DNA from: Parasulfuritortus sp049322515
GTDB lineage: Bacteria > Pseudomonadota > Gammaproteobacteria > Burkholderiales > Thiobacillaceae
Length of the DNA stretch: 64,000 bases
Direction of reading: 5' to 3'
Assembly: GCA_049322515.1 (NCBI GenBank)
Contig: JBMOQW010000016.1
Coordinates: 1-64,000 of the forward strand
The notes under the pieces: generated by a model
The model's database searches: none
What the model was told of the DNA's origin: nothing
The model's input: the letters and a program-made list of their open reading frames with translations, nothing else
Shown here: in pieces, positions 63,977 through 64,000 of the stretch
How the letters are laid out: each line of letters begins with the position of its first letter
Position numbering within the stretch: position 1 is the stretch's first letter
Position numbers and translations under genes: made by a program

Positions 63977-64000
63977 GCTTTGCCTCCTTCTTGAAGGTCA

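Overview
The window reads as chromosome of a high-GC, autotrophic betaproteobacterium. The strongest evidence is a form II RuBisCO locus (cbbR / cbbM-cbbQ-cbbO) of the kind found in Thiobacillus-like sulfur oxidisers. Other genes fit an environmental chemolithotroph: a urea ABC transporter, a nickel/cobalt ECF transporter, a di-haem peroxidase, a TRAP transporter and several c-di-GMP and two-component proteins. No species name can be proved from sequence alone.

Layout, left to right. 1-2.2 kb: end of an Mrp-type cation/proton antiporter operon (mrpDEFG, cut by the left edge). 2.2-8.4 kb: cbbR with a small companion gene, diverging from cbbM, then a terminator, then cbbQ and cbbO. 8.4-8.9 kb: five tandem copies of a ~114-bp hairpin-rich unit whose first copy contains the last codons of cbbO. 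9-12.8 kb: membrane-anchored hemerythrin, a PAS-PAS-GGDEF-EAL-CZB protein, a PsiE-like protein. 12.8-15.5 kb: P-loop protein and MetA-type homoserine acyltransferase. 15.5-19 kb: two-component pair with a start-codon hairpin and a PmrA/QseB-like box, and an NhaD-like antiporter. 19-22.1 kb: universal stress protein and a SulP-STAS-Usp-Usp fusion. 22.2-26.4 kb: six-gene Ni/Co uptake operon. 26.4-32.2 kb: dCache-PAS-GGDEF protein, SLC13-like permease, a 168-bp foldback MITE, a cytochrome c peroxidase. 32.2-43 kb: housekeeping and transport genes (methyltransferase, HerA-like ATPase, YjgA, PmbA, TRAP subunits, OmpA lipoprotein, FKBP, trmB, thiG, thiS, tRNA-Gly(CCC)).

43-56 kb is a nitrogen block: a permease-histidine kinase-receiver fusion with a cysteine cluster, a LuxR-type response regulator, a hipBA toxin-antitoxin pair, and urtABCDE. 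A 458-bp foldback element splits urtD from urtE. 56-64 kb is a type I restriction locus on the minus strand: rhuM, hsdS, a GHKL-ATPase protein with a C-terminal PD-(D/E)XK-like motif, hsdR, and a short YgjP-like metallopeptidase. hsdM is not in the window and is expected just past the right edge. Part of this locus is visibly more AT-rich than the rest.

The best candidate for something little described is the restriction locus with its MutL/MORC-like ATPase-nuclease. The other strong candidates are the permease-Cys-cluster-kinase sensor beside the urea transporter, and the tandem array at the end of cbbO.
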